The position numbers were made by a program, and so were the translations under genes. A stretch of 47,166 nt of DNA from a virus. The notes under the pieces were generated by a model. It was not told the DNA's origin. It did no database searches and saw only the letters and a list, made by a program, of their open reading frames with translations. Where the stretch lies: positions 1-47,166 of the IMG/VR virus record IMGVR_UViG_3300009098_000002; one strand, written 5' to 3'. Shown piece by piece: positions 1 to 5,742 of this stretch. Within the stretch, counting starts at the first letter, position 1, and each line of letters begins with the position of its first letter.

Positions 1-123
1 ACCACTGACAAAGCAGGAAATCGGGGACAGGAAGGAATCGCAATGACACCAGAACATCAGATTAATCTACTGCTTGACCGAATAGATACGCTGGAATCCG
101 AGTTAGCCAGAGAGCGTGCCTCG
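1..123. repeat. Left copy of the 123-bp terminal overlap
   Basis: Bases 1-123 are identical to 47044-47166. A perfect end overlap with a reading frame running straight through it is what an assembler leaves at the ends of a circular or circularly permuted molecule. It could instead be a true short terminal repeat of the packaged DNA. The unique length is then 47,043 bp. Confidence 0.95.
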
Positions 124-357
124 GCGGCTGCGTTGCTGGAGGGCCTAGCGAAGAAGTGGAAAGCGCAATGCCCCGGTCAACCAGAGACCTTTCTTGACGA
201 TTATTGGCGCGGTTTTACGGTTAAGGGACAAGCATGTGCCGAAGAATTATTGGCAGCCATCACCACCGACCAAGCCAGCCTGGGTGGCGCTTCGCCGAGT
301 GATCCTAAGCCTGCCAAGGGCAACCCGCCTGCCACCGAAAGGAGTGCGCGCACTTGA
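1..357 (+). CDS. C-terminal part of a coiled-coil protein crossing the circular junction
   Basis: This is the 3' end of the gene that begins at 46714. The frame is open from base 1 and stops at 357. Joined, the product is about 228 residues. An internal ATG at 43 has its own good ribosome site (AGGAAGGAATCGCA before ATG), so a shorter 104-residue product could also be made. The region after that ATG repeats a motif from the first half: a heptad-like stretch LESELARERAS(A/S)AALLE, probably a coiled coil. The C-terminus ends NPPATERSART, like the end of the 45472 gene product (DPPANSDRSAR). No enzymatic domain is recognised. The function is unknown. Confidence 0.75.
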   Translation, partial: TTDKAGNRGQEGIAMTPEHQINLLLDRIDTLESELARERASAAALLEGLAKKWKAQCPGQPETFLDDYWRGFTVKGQACAEELLAAITTDQASLGGASPSDPKPAKGNPPATERSART

Positions 358-506
358 AGTTGCCGTTGCTCAAGCTGCGGCTGGCATCAGAAGGTCGCTG
401 TTTGCGCTGTTGCCAGCACGGCTATGTCGAGGAAAAGTGCCGTTTGTGCCTCGGCTGCCTGAATCTGGCGATTCTCGAATATGCGAAGTGGAAGAAGGCG
501 CAGTGA
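354..506 (+). CDS. Small Cys-rich protein
   Basis: A 50-residue product starts at TTG 354, which overlaps the stop of the upstream gene as TTGA. It has six cysteines in a cluster (CLRCC around residues 16-20, then CRLCLGC around 29-35), which suggests one small zinc-binding knuckle. The C-terminus is basic (YAKWKKAQ). The same TTGA/GTGA/ATGA chain links it to the genes on both sides. No family is recognised. Confidence 0.6.
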   Translation: MKLPLLKLRLASEGRCLRCCQHGYVEEKCRLCLGCLNLAILEYAKWKKAQ

Positions 507-685
507 AGCAAAAGATCAAAGTCAGCAAGAAGTACGGCGCCTGGTGGTGCACCATCCCCGGAGACGTGCCAGACTGTTCCCGACATGAGCACTTCTCAGA
601 TGCTCTGGCAAAGGTTCAATGGGCGCTCAGAACTGCCATTGCTGGCGTTGGCGTGCCCGCTGGCGCGACGGAGAGGAAAACATGA
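503..685 (+). CDS. Small hypothetical protein
   Basis: A 60-residue product starts at GTG 503, with a GTGA overlap with the preceding stop and an ATGA overlap with the next start. It begins basic (MKQKIKVSKKYGAWWC) and continues with a mixed alpha/beta stretch. The size and the N-terminal strand with paired tryptophans vaguely recall small HicB-like or phage accessory proteins. That is not enough for an assignment. Confidence 0.55.
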   Translation: MKQKIKVSKKYGAWWCTIPGDVPDCSRHEHFSDALAKVQWALRTAIAGVGVPAGATERKT

Positions 686-894
686 GTGAAACATGGCAAC
701 AACAGCATCCGCGTTGCGAATGCCATGAATGCACGCAGGCTCGGTATCGGGGAAGTTTACAATGGCAACTCGACCAAGTTTCGTGGCGGCTGGCTGTCAG
801 TGGAGGCTCACTTTGCGGGGCCCATGAAGCTGATGAATCGCCGGTTCCTAATGCCGGTGAGCCGATTAGGGGCAGGTCGCCACGAAGCACCTAA
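682..894 (+). CDS. Small protein with CxCxxC motif
   Basis: A 70-residue product starts at ATG 682 behind GAGAGGAAAAC. The motif CECHEC at residues 12-17 may bind a metal. The end (NAGEPIRGRSPRST) resembles the ends of the proteins from 45472 and 1-357. This is the last plus-strand gene: its stop overlaps the end of the minus-strand DUF5675 gene by four bases, so the early and late transcripts converge here. A rival frame from GTG 686 (72 residues) has weaker context. Confidence 0.5.
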   Translation: MSETWQQQHPRCECHECTQARYRGSLQWQLDQVSWRLAVSGGSLCGAHEADESPVPNAGEPIRGRSPRST

Positions 895-1283
895 GAAATT
901 GTGACCGTGCTGTCTTCCCCTGCGTTCTCCGCCAGCATTAGGGCAAGTTCAATCTTCGACGTAGCGGGCAGGGAATCGTAGATCAGCCAGTCGCTTACCC
1001 GGTAGAGGGCCACCAACACGCAACCGTCACTGTCGGTTGCTCTGTTTCCACCATGAAATTCAATGGCTGTTCGGCCTGGGACATCGACAATGTGCGGAGT
1101 AATCCTGCCGAAGCGATCACTCCAGTGAAGTTTTAGAGCGTAGGTTCCTGGCGGGATCATGAGTGCAGAAGGTTCAAGGGTGTAGCAAACCTGTTCGCCA
1201 TCGAGTGAAAGCGTGCCTGTAGTGCTGGCCCGGTATTCCGAGTTCTCCGGGCCAGACCACAAGCGGTGAACCTCGATAATCAC
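891..1283 (-). CDS. DUF5675 family protein, likely lysis-associated
   Basis: This is a 130-residue protein. It shows the family pattern: a beta-rich start with LSLDGEQVCYTLEPS, then IPPGTYAL, HIVDVPGRTAIEFHGGN and DSDGCVLV. The Gly-Asn and DGC(V/I)LV pieces resemble the active-site region of L,D-transpeptidase-like folds. DUF5675 genes are common beside phage lysis genes. An action on cell-wall peptides is inferred, not shown. The GTG start at 1283 overlaps the upstream stop (TAGTG), so translation is coupled. It is the last gene of the long minus-strand block. Confidence 0.85.
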   Translation of the reverse strand: MIIEVHRLWSGPENSEYRASTTGTLSLDGEQVCYTLEPSALMIPPGTYALKLHWSDRFGRITPHIVDVPGRTAIEFHGGNRATDSDGCVLVALYRVSDWLIYDSLPATSKIELALMLAENAGEDSTVTIS

Positions 1284-1870
1284 TACCGCCTGCGGGCAGG
1301 ATTCAAGGTGTAATTCAGAGTCGCGGTTGTGGCGACGGGCACGACGGCAGTAACCGTGAAGGCTACGCTGTCGGTCAAACCGTTGCCCTGGTCGAGCGCG
1401 GACACGTTTGCCGTGCCAGCCGCAACCAAGGTGGCAATTCCGGTGCTCGCGTCCACCGAGACGATGGCCGTGTTGTCGGACGCGAAGATTACTGGCCCGA
1501 TCGGTGCTACAGCTGAACCATCGGCTGCGGCTTCTGCAAACGTCGGTGTAGCTGTGTTTCCTGGTGCTCCTGAAACTGGTGCTCCCATGGGAACGCCTCC
1601 TATAGAGTAAGTAAGATTTGCTGATACTGCTTTTTCGGGCGGTGCCGAACCCTGGATGGCCGCAACAATAGCGTCGGTGGATGCTTTAATGGCCTTGATC
1701 GTGTCTTCTGCCGCGTCTTCAATGGCGTCGGCCAGCTTCTTGTTCTGCTGAACTATGAGCCGTTCCAGTTCCTTCAGCTCGCGAACTACGTCTCTATCGC
1801 TCCATCGCTCGTCTCGTTCATCCACGTTGCGCCTCCGATTCCACAAGTCTACGATTTTGTCGAACCACAT
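1283..1870 (-). CDS. Coiled-coil protein with bacterial Ig-like (Big-type) domain
   Basis: This is a 195-residue protein. Residues 1-70 are charged and helical (WFDKIVDLWNRRRNVDERD, then a heptad-rich stretch to about 65), probably a coiled coil. Residues 75-190 are Ala/Thr/Val-rich with the Big-type signature SDNTAIVSVDASTGIATLVA followed by GTANVSA. The C-terminus is basic (NPARRR). No signal peptide is visible. Big domains commonly stick virion or surface proteins to carbohydrate or cell surfaces. Here the gene lies among lysis/envelope genes, so it could be a late virion decoration or a lysis accessory. Confidence 0.7.
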   Translation of the reverse strand: MWFDKIVDLWNRRRNVDERDERWSDRDVVRELKELERLIVQQNKKLADAIEDAAEDTIKAIKASTDAIVAAIQGSAPPEKAVSANLTYSIGGVPMGAPVSGAPGNTATPTFAEAAADGSAVAPIGPVIFASDNTAIVSVDASTGIATLVAAGTANVSALDQGNGLTDSVAFTVTAVVPVATTATLNYTLNPARRR

Positions 1871-1886
1871 TACTGTCGCTTTCTGA

Positions 1887-2636
1887 CTATCTGGTCACGG
1901 CCGTCAAGTCCGCTATCAGTGTTGCCATGTCGAAGCCAGAGGGGTCGAAGCCTTGCTTATTGAGCCATGCCGGAGACAGTAGGACGTAACTTTCATCCGT
2001 GTATTTCTTCCAGAACGCCCATGTCATAACCTGCCTCATGCCCCAGGTGATGCACGTCAGTGTATTGCTCGGGTTGTCATACATCGGCACGATAACTGCA
2101 TGTCCGCCGACGATGCCGCCATCATTCGGAACAACATCCCAAATCTGCCCCTGCGCGTTTTGATCCATGGCCGATTGGGGTACTTGGAAGCCGATATAGG
2201 CAAAACCGAACAGATAGATGGCCTCTTGCACGTGTCCAAGCGTCTGCGGATTGATGGCTGCGAACGCTGCGAGCCTGGACAGGCCGGATGGGCTGTTGTG
2301 CCACGCCTTCAGGGAATCGAGTTCGTTCTCGCCGTTGTCGCTCGAGGCGTCACCCGGAACATACCCGCCGTTTGTTTCGTAATTGTTAAGAATGGTTGAA
2401 TCAGGCACCGTGACCATGCGGCCGGTATTCAGGGTCCAGACTTGCTCGGCATGGCCTTTGGCGCTCTCGACACAACAGCCGAGGTTGTCATTGAGCATCA
2501 TGCCCCAGTTGAAGTTAAAGCCCCTTGTCCAATCGACGCGAGGCGGTGGCGTTGGCAGTTTGGGCGTGAGATAGCTGCCGAACTGTAGCGTTCGCTTGTC
2601 GAAACGTGCTGGTTTTTTGCCTAGTTTGCGTTCCAT
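1887..2636 (-). CDS. Papain-like cysteine peptidase-fold protein
   Basis: This is a 249-residue protein. The N-terminus RKLGKKPARFDKRTLQFGSY is followed by NDNLGCCVESAKGHA, where the Cys (54 or 55) sits at the start of a helix as in papain-fold enzymes. GGHAVIVPMYD supplies a His near residue 179, and CITWGMRQVMTWAFW follows. This order (Cys, His, then a Trp-rich segment) is that of a group of papain-like proteins found in phages and actinobacteria. I infer peptidase or amidase-type activity, perhaps in lysis. No signal peptide is visible. The ATG overlaps the lipoprotein stop as TAATG. Confidence 0.75.
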   Translation of the reverse strand: MERKLGKKPARFDKRTLQFGSYLTPKLPTPPPRVDWTRGFNFNWGMMLNDNLGCCVESAKGHAEQVWTLNTGRMVTVPDSTILNNYETNGGYVPGDASSDNGENELDSLKAWHNSPSGLSRLAAFAAINPQTLGHVQEAIYLFGFAYIGFQVPQSAMDQNAQGQIWDVVPNDGGIVGGHAVIVPMYDNPSNTLTCITWGMRQVMTWAFWKKYTDESYVLLSPAWLNKQGFDPSGFDMATLIADLTAVTR

Positions 2637-3217
2637 TATTTCAGTTCCGCTTCAGGGTGATTGAGTGTTACGCAGACAGAGTTAAATGCCTTCTTAAAAT
2701 CGGCTGGACTCTTGTAGACCTTCGGCACGATAGGCTGCGTCTGTGACCCGACTTTGACAGTCTTCGTTGTCGGGACTGCGGGAAGCTGGCCCATAAAGCC
2801 CATGATGGCCGACAGGATGATGTTCGCGAGACCGATCACGATAGCAACCAGCGGATTGTTCCCCAGGTTGAGCGCATTGAGAAACGACTGGAAATTGTCC
2901 GCTATGTCCTTGAGCACTGTCTTGATCTTCGCCAGCAGCGTTGCCTTATCAGCCGGATTCGTGTCTGCGTTGTATTGGCTGATGGCCGCGGACAGATCTG
3001 CAAAGGCTGCTTTCACAATCGTCAGGATAGCGGTTGCACCCGGAGGCACAAGGGGCCCGAGCAGTGCAACGATGCTGTCAATCGCAGACAGGCCCACCGG
3101 GATCCAGTTCAGGATATTGGTAAACACGCTGCAGCCTGTCAGGGACAGCGAGAATCCGCCAGCGAAGGCCAGCAATGCGAAACTACCGATGCGACTTGCA
3201 AATGTTCGTCTGTTCAC
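2636..3217 (-). CDS. Phage lipoprotein with RR-type signal peptide
   Basis: The product is 193 residues from GTG 3217 (GAGGA six bases upstream). An ATG at 3235 would add six residues. The N-terminus NRRTFASRIG, then a hydrophobic run ending SLSLTGC, is a lipobox preceded by a twin-arginine-like motif, so export and lipidation are likely. The middle holds hydrophobic/amphipathic helices (LGPLVPPGATAILTIVKAAF; NNPLVAIVIGLANIILSAIM). Lipoproteins near phage lysis genes may be spanin-like or block superinfection. Which applies here is not decided by sequence. Confidence 0.75.
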   Translation of the reverse strand: MNRRTFASRIGSFALLAFAGGFSLSLTGCSVFTNILNWIPVGLSAIDSIVALLGPLVPPGATAILTIVKAAFADLSAAISQYNADTNPADKATLLAKIKTVLKDIADNFQSFLNALNLGNNPLVAIVIGLANIILSAIMGFMGQLPAVPTTKTVKVGSQTQPIVPKVYKSPADFKKAFNSVCVTLNHPEAELK

Positions 3218-3224
3218 AGATTCC

Positions 3225-3404
3225 TCATTTCTCATTACTTTCTAGTACTCTCCAGCTTTTCTTTCCGCAGTGCGGGCACGGTCCTTGCTTGTACAGGTCC
3301 AGATCCACGATGGTTCGTTCGAGCGTGTCATCATGCACATCGAGCGACGGTTCCTTGATTGCTTTGCGGTGCCAGCAGAACTCGCACTCAATCCAGATAG
3401 TCAC
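3225..3404 (-). CDS. Small zinc-ribbon protein
   Basis: The product is 59 residues from GTG 3404, the start that overlaps the upstream stop as GTGA. Two cysteine pairs, CEFC (7-10) and CPHC (43-46), are about 32 residues apart and would make a zinc ribbon. The middle is acidic (DVHDDTLERTIVDLDLY). A longer frame starting further upstream would overlap the DUF3309 gene fully and is not needed. The function is unknown. Confidence 0.65.
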   Translation of the reverse strand: MTIWIECEFCWHRKAIKEPSLDVHDDTLERTIVDLDLYKQGPCPHCGKKSWRVLESNEK

Positions 3405-3556
3405 CGCCGAATTACACCCAGCAAGTACAAAACCAGCACAATCACAAGGATAGTGCCGAGTATCCCAAACCCTCCATTCGGCCCCCACTGTGAATAGCCC
3501 CAATACCCGCCTCCAAGACCGAACACGAGAATCAGTATTATGATAAGCAGCAACAT
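3401..3556 (-). CDS. DUF3309-like small membrane protein
   Basis: The product is 51 residues, with a strong ribosome site (GAGGAGGTTTC) before ATG 3556. There are two hydrophobic segments, LLLIIILILVFGLGGGYWGY and GILGTILVIVLVLYLLGVI, joined by a Gly/Trp-rich turn (YSQWGPNGGF). This is the layout of DUF3309 proteins. In this setting it could act as a small holin or antiholin, but the family has no firm function. The stop overlaps the next start as GTGA. Confidence 0.75.
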   Translation of the reverse strand: MLLLIIILILVFGLGGGYWGYSQWGPNGGFGILGTILVIVLVLYLLGVIRR

Positions 3557-3565
3557 GAAACCTCC

Positions 3566-3727
3566 TCAGAAAAACGATGCCAACAGCCAGAAGAACAAGC
3601 CGATCCCGATAAACTTGACGCGGTATGGTTCAATCGGCGCGGGCCAGCCAAATCCAGCGATGGCGAACATGACGAGCGCGATTACGATGCAGATTAAATG
3701 CAGTGGAGCTCCATTGTTGCGTTCCAT
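3566..3727 (-). CDS. Small two-helix membrane protein, holin candidate
   Basis: The product is 53 residues with a GAGGAGGA ribosome site before ATG 3727. There are two membrane segments: LHLICIVIALVMFAIAGFGW (9-28) and FIGIGLFFWLLASFF (39-53). A short loop containing PIEPYRVK lies between them. Its size, two helices and place among lysis-type genes fit a class II holin. There is no sequence family to prove it. The DUF3309-like gene follows ten bases later. Confidence 0.65.
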   Translation of the reverse strand: MERNNGAPLHLICIVIALVMFAIAGFGWPAPIEPYRVKFIGIGLFFWLLASFF

Positions 3728-3737
3728 AAAATCCTCC

Positions 3738-4067
3738 TCAATCCTGCTTCAACCGAATATCTATCTGGTTAACCCTGGCCTCGACCACGTACATCTTGTT
3801 CTGCAAGGTCTGGATGGCGTTGTTCACATCATGCTTGGACAACCGCAAATCCCTGATTTCCATGACTAGCCCGCCTTGTCCCTGTACGCCTAAAAGCAGT
3901 ACCTTGATGGCCTGTAATTCGACCGACAGAGCTTCATATTTCCCGTTGCCGTTACCATTGCTGTTCTGAGTCTGAAACTTCTTGTCCATGAAATAGCGGA
4001 CGGAAGCCCAACCCATCCCGAGAGATATACCCGCCGCGATCACGGCTAAAAACTGTTCGAGGCTCAA
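3738..4067 (-). CDS. Membrane-anchored coiled-coil protein
   Basis: This is a 109-residue protein from TTG 4067 (GAGGTG upstream). Residues 4-25 form one membrane segment (EQFLAVIAAGISLGMGWASV). An Asn/Gly-rich linker (QNSNGNGNGK) leads to an amphipathic helical region (about 45-107) with regular hydrophobics, likely a coiled coil. One N-terminal helix plus a periplasmic coiled coil is the shape of an inner-membrane spanin or a holin-associated protein. Its proximity to two lipoproteins makes a spanin role possible but unproven. Confidence 0.65.
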   Translation of the reverse strand: MSLEQFLAVIAAGISLGMGWASVRYFMDKKFQTQNSNGNGNGKYEALSVELQAIKVLLLGVQGQGGLVMEIRDLRLSKHDVNNAIQTLQNKMYVVEARVNQIDIRLKQD

Positions 4068-4085
4068 CCGCGCACCTCATTGACA

Positions 4086-4523
4086 TTAGGATTTGGTTCC
4101 CTTCTCTGAAGTGTTTGGATCGACGGAGAGGGTCGCTTTAATCCCCGGAACGTCGGTTTCAATCTTCGGTTTCTCGGCATCAATGACGCGCTGCTTACTG
4201 TCATGCTCATCGGACATGCGTTTTGCTTCATCCGCAATCGCTTGATCCTCGCCCCTGTTGGTAAGGTCAGCCACACGTTGCAGGGCGCTGGCAGCGAGGC
4301 GAAGGCTTACGCCGTGGTCATTGTTGACGAGGGTGTGAATCTCGGTGAGTTTCTGGCTCTGGACAGCAGTATTTGCCGCCAGAGTGGTCTTGGCTTCCTC
4401 GACTTTCGTGGCAGCCATCTTTCCAATTACCACATTGACAACCGCCATCAGTGCGAATGCGATGGGCGTTAAAAACGTCACCCATTCCTGAATAAGAGTC
4501 GAATCTGGTGGTGGGCCTATCAT
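4086..4523 (-). CDS. Membrane-anchored helical protein, lysis-module accessory
   Basis: This is a 145-residue protein. A membrane segment lies at about 12-34 (WVTFLTPIAFALMAVVNVVI). A long Ala/Lys/Glu-rich helical region follows (about 36-120) and the tail is polar and charged. The layout resembles the neighbouring 3738-4067 product, suggesting a pair working in the same membrane. The stop of the upstream lipoprotein abuts the ATG (TAG-ATG), so translation is probably coupled. No named family is recognised. Confidence 0.65.
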   Translation of the reverse strand: MIGPPPDSTLIQEWVTFLTPIAFALMAVVNVVIGKMAATKVEEAKTTLAANTAVQSQKLTEIHTLVNNDHGVSLRLAASALQRVADLTNRGEDQAIADEAKRMSDEHDSKQRVIDAEKPKIETDVPGIKATLSVDPNTSEKGTKS

Positions 4524-5291
4524 CTATTTGGATACTCCTGTGGCCGTGGCGTTCAGTCCATCTACTGCCATAGTTCCCGAGAATGCGCTGCCTGCTGGCA
4601 CATTCGTGGTCACTGCTGTACACGTCACCGTGTTCACCGTGGGAGTGCAGGTCAGTTTCAAAGTGGGTGTGGGCGGCGGCGGTGGCGGAGTAGAGACGAG
4701 TACAAGATTGTCCCCGCCGACGTAGCCCGTGCAGCTTGGAATTGCGGCCGCGCAAGTATCGAACTTTACTTGTATCCACGTCCAGCCCAGCGTACTGACA
4801 ACCTGAGCGCCCGCCGTCACCGTTCCGAGTGCTCCAGCCGGTTCCGTGCCCAAGAGCGTCCCGAGGCCAGAAGCAGCAGCCGTCGCGCGCACGTTCGCAG
4901 TAGCCAGCGTCTTGACGCGGTCCCCGGTGTTGAATCCTGATGGCGGTGGCGGTGGCGGCGGGGGAACGTTGTCAGGCGGCGTGGTGACGGAAACCGTGTT
5001 CGATGGCACGCTCTCCCCGGTGAACAGGGAACTGCACGTCACGCAGAACGAAGTCACCTGATAAGTAAAAGCTGTCGAAGCGGGAAGCGAAGAATCCGTG
5101 TAGGTCAAAGCCGCCGTAGTGCCCACGACTGCATTGTTGCGGTAGACGTGGTATTGCACGCCAGCCGTGGGACTCGCAGCCCAGGACAGCGATGCTGAGT
5201 GCGTGCCCGTCAGCTTGACAGCGGTCTTTTTCTTGCCGCACGAGGCGAGAGACAGAACGAGAAAGAGAAGCGCGTACCGTTTACAGCTCAT
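4524..5291 (-). CDS. Lipoprotein with fibronectin III-like and SH3-like domains
   Basis: This is a 255-residue protein. The signal MSCKRYALLFLVLSLASC has a lipobox ending LASC, followed by GKKK. Residues about 28-105 look like fibronectin III (SASLSWAASPTAGVQYHVYR, then LTYTDSSLPASTAFTYQV). Proline-rich linkers separate it from an SH3b-like stretch (GDRVKTLATANVRATA and GYVGGDNLVLVS) and a last beta-rich domain. This style is common in secreted proteins of Acidobacteriota. A surface lipoprotein made late might cap receptors or serve in lysis. The start overlaps the end of the LuxR-type gene by 11 bases. Confidence 0.8.
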   Translation of the reverse strand: MSCKRYALLFLVLSLASCGKKKTAVKLTGTHSASLSWAASPTAGVQYHVYRNNAVVGTTAALTYTDSSLPASTAFTYQVTSFCVTCSSLFTGESVPSNTVSVTTPPDNVPPPPPPPPSGFNTGDRVKTLATANVRATAAASGLGTLLGTEPAGALGTVTAGAQVVSTLGWTWIQVKFDTCAAAIPSCTGYVGGDNLVLVSTPPPPPPTPTLKLTCTPTVNTVTCTAVTTNVPAGSAFSGTMAVDGLNATATGVSK

Positions 5292-5646
5292 TTTTACCTC
5301 GCACGCCCATTTTGGTGAAAATGTGGTTCAAGTGAAAATTCAAACAACTGCGGGAAATGCCCAGCTTGTCCGCAATGACCTTATTCGGAAGCCCGCGGGA
5401 TGTTTTCACCATTTCGTAGACGCTCTTTTCCATGACGGTCAGATAGGCCAACGAAATACGGGCCTTTTCAAGTACCTGCAAAACATCCACATATTCGCGA
5501 CTGAGATTGTCGATTCTTGTTCCCAGACTTTGTAGACTCGCAAGCGCATCCTTCCGTTCAGCGAGCAGGCTATTCAGCCTGTCCACTTCGCGTTCCAGCC
5601 TGCCGATGTGGTCTACCAGATCCTTATCGCTGATTTTGTGGCGCAT
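5281..5646 (-). CDS. Coiled-coil plus LuxR-type helix-turn-helix regulator
   Basis: The product is 121 residues from ATG 5646 (AAGGAAACACGA upstream). A TTG at 5724 with a GGAGG four bases before it would add 26 residues. Residues about 8-70 form a heptad-rich coiled coil (DLVDHIGRLEREVDRLNSLL). The C-terminal 55 residues match a LuxR/GerE HTH: GLPNKVIADKLGISRSCLNF then HLNHIFTKMGVR. There is no receiver or ligand domain. A DNA-binding regulator inside the lysis module is odd. It may time lysis genes or alter host expression. Confidence 0.75.
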   Translation of the reverse strand: MRHKISDKDLVDHIGRLEREVDRLNSLLAERKDALASLQSLGTRIDNLSREYVDVLQVLEKARISLAYLTVMEKSVYEMVKTSRGLPNKVIADKLGISRSCLNFHLNHIFTKMGVRGKNEL

Positions 5647-5742
5647 TCGTGTTTCCTTGAATCTGTAGCGCAAGTGCCAATCTCTTGTAATTCCGCGATG
5701 CGTATTGGGGTTGGCGCTCAGCAATGATCCTCCATCAGCTCT

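Noticed and set aside
686-904. 72-residue frame from GTG overlapping 682-894
   Set aside because: The ATG frame has the better ribosome site, the ATGA link and a C-terminus like its neighbours.
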